A DNA stretch of 64,000 bases, from NCBI GenBank assembly GCA_023414355.1, contig JAEZOB010000010.1:1-64000 (forward strand), written 5' to 3'. The DNA comes from Bacillota bacterium (GTDB lineage Bacteria; Bacillota; Clostridia; Lachnospirales; Lachnospiraceae). This document shows, one piece after another, positions 61,919-64,000 of the stretch. The position numbers and the translations under genes were made by a program. Below the pieces are notes generated by a model. The model was not told where the DNA came from, did not search any database, and was given only the letters and a program-made list of their open reading frames with translations. Numbering within the stretch: the stretch's first letter is position 1; every line of letters starts with the position of its first letter.

Positions 61919-63277
61919 CTATTGTAATTCTCTGACGTACTCCTTAAACAACCTTCCGCGTTGCTCATAATTCTCGAACATCCCCCAGCTGGCACAGGCC
62001 GGTGACAATAACACAGAATCTCCGGGCACTGCTTTTTCTGCCGATACCTTTACAGCTTCCTTTAAATCCTCGACCATGATGATATCGGTAAAGCCATGAT
62101 TTCTTGCTGTCTCGGCAATCTGTTCCTTGGTCTGCCCCAGCAGAACAAGATATTTTACTTTATCACCGAACGCTTCGATCCAATCGTCGAAGGGTATTTT
62201 TTTATCATAACCACCGCCTATCACGATAGTGGGTGTTCTCATAGCTTCAATTGCCTTGATGGAAGCATCAGGATTTGTGCCCTTGGAATCATTATAGTAG
62301 GTGACACCTTGAATTGTCTCCACAAACTCGATCCGATGTTCTACTGCACGGAAATGAATCAGCGCTGTATGAATTCGTTCCATGGGAACTCCAATAGATA
62401 GAGCCATCCCGGTAGCCGCCATGACGTTCTCGTAATTATGCTTTCCAAAAATCTTTAGCTCATTGATATTACATACCAGCTCAGATTCTCCCTCCTGAGC
62501 AAACCGGATTTCGTCTCCCTCCAGATATAAGCCATTGGTCAGCTTTGTACTGCTACTGTAAAAAAGCACTCTGGTTTTCAGTCGTTTACCCATCTCACGA
62601 AGGATTTCGTCCTCATAATTTAATACGCATACCTCATGCTCTGTCTGATTTCTGGCTACATTTTCCTTTGCTGCAATATAGTTCTCCATCGTATGATGGC
62701 GGTTTAAATGATCCGGTGTAATATTCAGTATTGCGCTGACATCCGGTTTGAATTCCTGTATTGTCTCAAGCTGAAAGCTGCTAAGCTCTATCACTGATAC
62801 TGCCTTTTCAGTGGTCTCCATCGCAACCTCTGTATATGGGTTGCCGATATTTCCCACAACATAAACCTCATCGAAAAACGTATTCATAATCTCACCAACC
62901 AGAGTTGTCGTGGTTGTCTTTCCATTGGTTCCGGTGATTCCGATGATTTTACCCTTTGCAATACGATAGGCAAGCTCAATTTCACCCCATACCGGTATAC
63001 CCTTCGCTGTGATGCACTCTACCTCAGGAAGGTCTAGCGCAACTCCGGGACTGATGACCAGCAAATCGATCTCTTCTATGACAGTCTGCTTCAGCTCTCC
63101 GGTAATCAGTGTGAAGCAATGATCTATATCAAATTTATCTTGAAAGTCCATCTTAGTAAGCTTGGTATTGGAATCATACAGGAGGATATCTGCTTCCTGC
63201 TTTTGTAATAATCTTACTGCAGAGATCCCGCTCTTTCCCGCTCCGAACACCAATACTTTTTTACCCTTCAGTTGCAT
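61919..63277 (-). CDS. murD: UDP-N-acetylmuramoylalanine-D-glutamate ligase MurD
   Basis: About 452 residues with the Mur-ligase fold: N-terminal Rossmann domain (VLVFGAGKSGISAVRLLQKQ), ATP loop IIGITGTNGKTTTTTLVGEI, central LNITPDHLNRHHTMENYIAA and the C-terminal domain with YNDSKGTNPDASIKAIEAM. It adds D-glutamate to UDP-MurNAc-L-Ala. The ATG at 63277 follows AAGGAG; ten upstream codons lack a ribosome site. Confidence 0.96.
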   Translation of the reverse strand: MQLKGKKVLVFGAGKSGISAVRLLQKQEADILLYDSNTKLTKMDFQDKFDIDHCFTLITGELKQTVIEEIDLLVISPGVALDLPEVECITAKGIPVWGEIELAYRIAKGKIIGITGTNGKTTTTTLVGEIMNTFFDEVYVVGNIGNPYTEVAMETTEKAVSVIELSSFQLETIQEFKPDVSAILNITPDHLNRHHTMENYIAAKENVARNQTEHEVCVLNYEDEILREMGKRLKTRVLFYSSSTKLTNGLYLEGDEIRFAQEGESELVCNINELKIFGKHNYENVMAATGMALSIGVPMERIHTALIHFRAVEHRIEFVETIQGVTYYNDSKGTNPDASIKAIEAMRTPTIVIGGGYDKKIPFDDWIEAFGDKVKYLVLLGQTKEQIAETARNHGFTDIIMVEDLKEAVKVSAEKAVPGDSVLLSPACASWGMFENYEQRGRLFKEYVRELQ

Positions 63278-63337
63278 AGTAGCTCCTTTTTGCCGTATTC
63301 CCGGCATCTTTATTCTTAAACCTATGATCGCCTTTTG

Positions 63338-64000
63338 TTACTTCATCCCCATCAAAGCGACCAGACAAAGGATTGCTGTTATGATAGAAAACACAGCAAC
63401 TACTCTGGTCTCTGACCAACCCATTAATTCAAAATGATGATGGATGGGTGCCATCTTGAAGATTCTTTTACCTCCGGACAGTTTGAAATAACTTACCTGA
63501 AGCATTACCGAGATGATCTCCACAAAATATACGACAGCGACCAATAATATAAACAAAGGTAACTGTAGCATGAACGCGGTTGCTGCCACAAAACCGCCAA
63601 GAGCCAGGGATCCCGTATCACCCATGAAAACTTTAGCCGGATATACATTATAAACCAGGAATGCCATCAAGCTTCCCGCTACCGCTCCCGTGACCGGTGA
63701 AATATTACTTTGCACTCCGATCGATACCACTGTGAAGAAGGTGGCAATCAATACCGTGACACTGGATTCCAGACCATCCAGACCGTCTGTAAAATTGGAT
63801 CCGTTTACGGTACCAAGAACGACGATGAAGAAGAATGGAACAAACAGATAATTCAAATCGGCATACTTTCCACCGGAAAAGGGAATCAACATAGTGGTAC
63901 CGGCATCGGTAAAATTGATGATATAATAGCCAAGAATTGCTGTTACCAATATCTGTCCGAGGAGCTTTTGCCATGCACGCAGACCCATGGAACGCTTCAT
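63338..64000 (-). CDS. mraY: Phospho-MurNAc-pentapeptide transferase MraY (3' part)
   Basis: The last 220 residues of MraY are in the window; the 5' end lies past position 64,000. It makes lipid I in the membrane. Visible motifs are GTVNGSNFTDGLDGL (catalytic Asp region), AKVFMGDTGSLALGG and MAPIHHHFELMGWSE (HHH motif). A Met happens to be the first codon at the window edge, but it is inside the conserved KRSMGLRAWQKLLGQ segment and is not the start. murD follows 60 bp downstream. Confidence 0.95.
   Translation of the reverse strand: MKRSMGLRAWQKLLGQILVTAILGYYIINFTDAGTTMLIPFSGGKYADLNYLFVPFFFIVVLGTVNGSNFTDGLDGLESSVTVLIATFFTVVSIGVQSNISPVTGAVAGSLMAFLVYNVYPAKVFMGDTGSLALGGFVAATAFMLQLPLFILLVAVVYFVEIISVMLQVSYFKLSGGKRIFKMAPIHHHFELMGWSETRVVAVFSIITAILCLVALMGMK

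Overview
The window looks like the chromosome of a motile, endospore-forming low-to-mid GC member of the Clostridia, most likely Lachnospiraceae. The evidence is a Bacillus-like order dprA-topA-codY-flgB...fliF...flhA-flhF-flhG-che-sigD...rpsB, sporulation genes spoIIGA-sigE-sigG next to ftsZ, FapA and DUF6115 proteins in the motility operon, and frequent TTG/GTG starts behind strong GGAGG sites. The species is not determined. Layout, left to right: (1) 1-163 is the 5' end of rpsB on the minus strand with its own promoter and a foldable leader. (2) 164-880 holds no convincing gene, only inverted repeats and a terminator. (3) 881-36,687 is one long minus-strand fla/che cluster. It reads from flgB at 36.7 kb through basal body, switch, export, stator and hook genes, then export gate, FlhF/FlhG, chemotaxis and sigD, and ends in poorly known genes (FapA, DUF6115, an MltG-like fragment). 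A strong intrinsic terminator lies inside it between flgE and flbD. (4) 37-43.1 kb, also minus, carries codY, topA, dprA and a comM-like gene. (5) 43.2-54 kb is a mixed accessory section. It has a plus-strand LysM/GH18-fold protein without its catalytic residues, an unknown membrane protein, ylmC-nrdR (+), a GH2 beta-mannosidase (-) divergent from a ROK sugar kinase (+), and a complete minus-strand agr-type quorum-sensing locus (agrC-agrA-agrB-agrD). (6) 54-64 kb, minus, holds sigG, sigE, spoIIGA, ftsZ, ftsQ/divIB, murA, ftsW/spoVE, murD and the 3' part of mraY. How the genes fit together: the first 37 kb builds and steers a flagellum; the last 10 kb makes septal peptidoglycan, divides the cell and starts the sporulation sigma cascade; CodY sits at the head of the motility cluster. 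The agr locus lies directly downstream of sigG and encodes a 60-residue peptide precursor with a predicted five-residue thiolactone core, Cys-Thr-Phe-Leu-Leu. With the mannosidase and kinase it separates sigG from ylmC-nrdR, which are adjacent in many Clostridia. Several intergenic gaps hold long palindromic elements that fall into at least two related families. Starts were revised from the longest frame wherever a Shine-Dalgarno site clearly favoured an internal codon. All functional calls come from reading the sequence; no database search was run.
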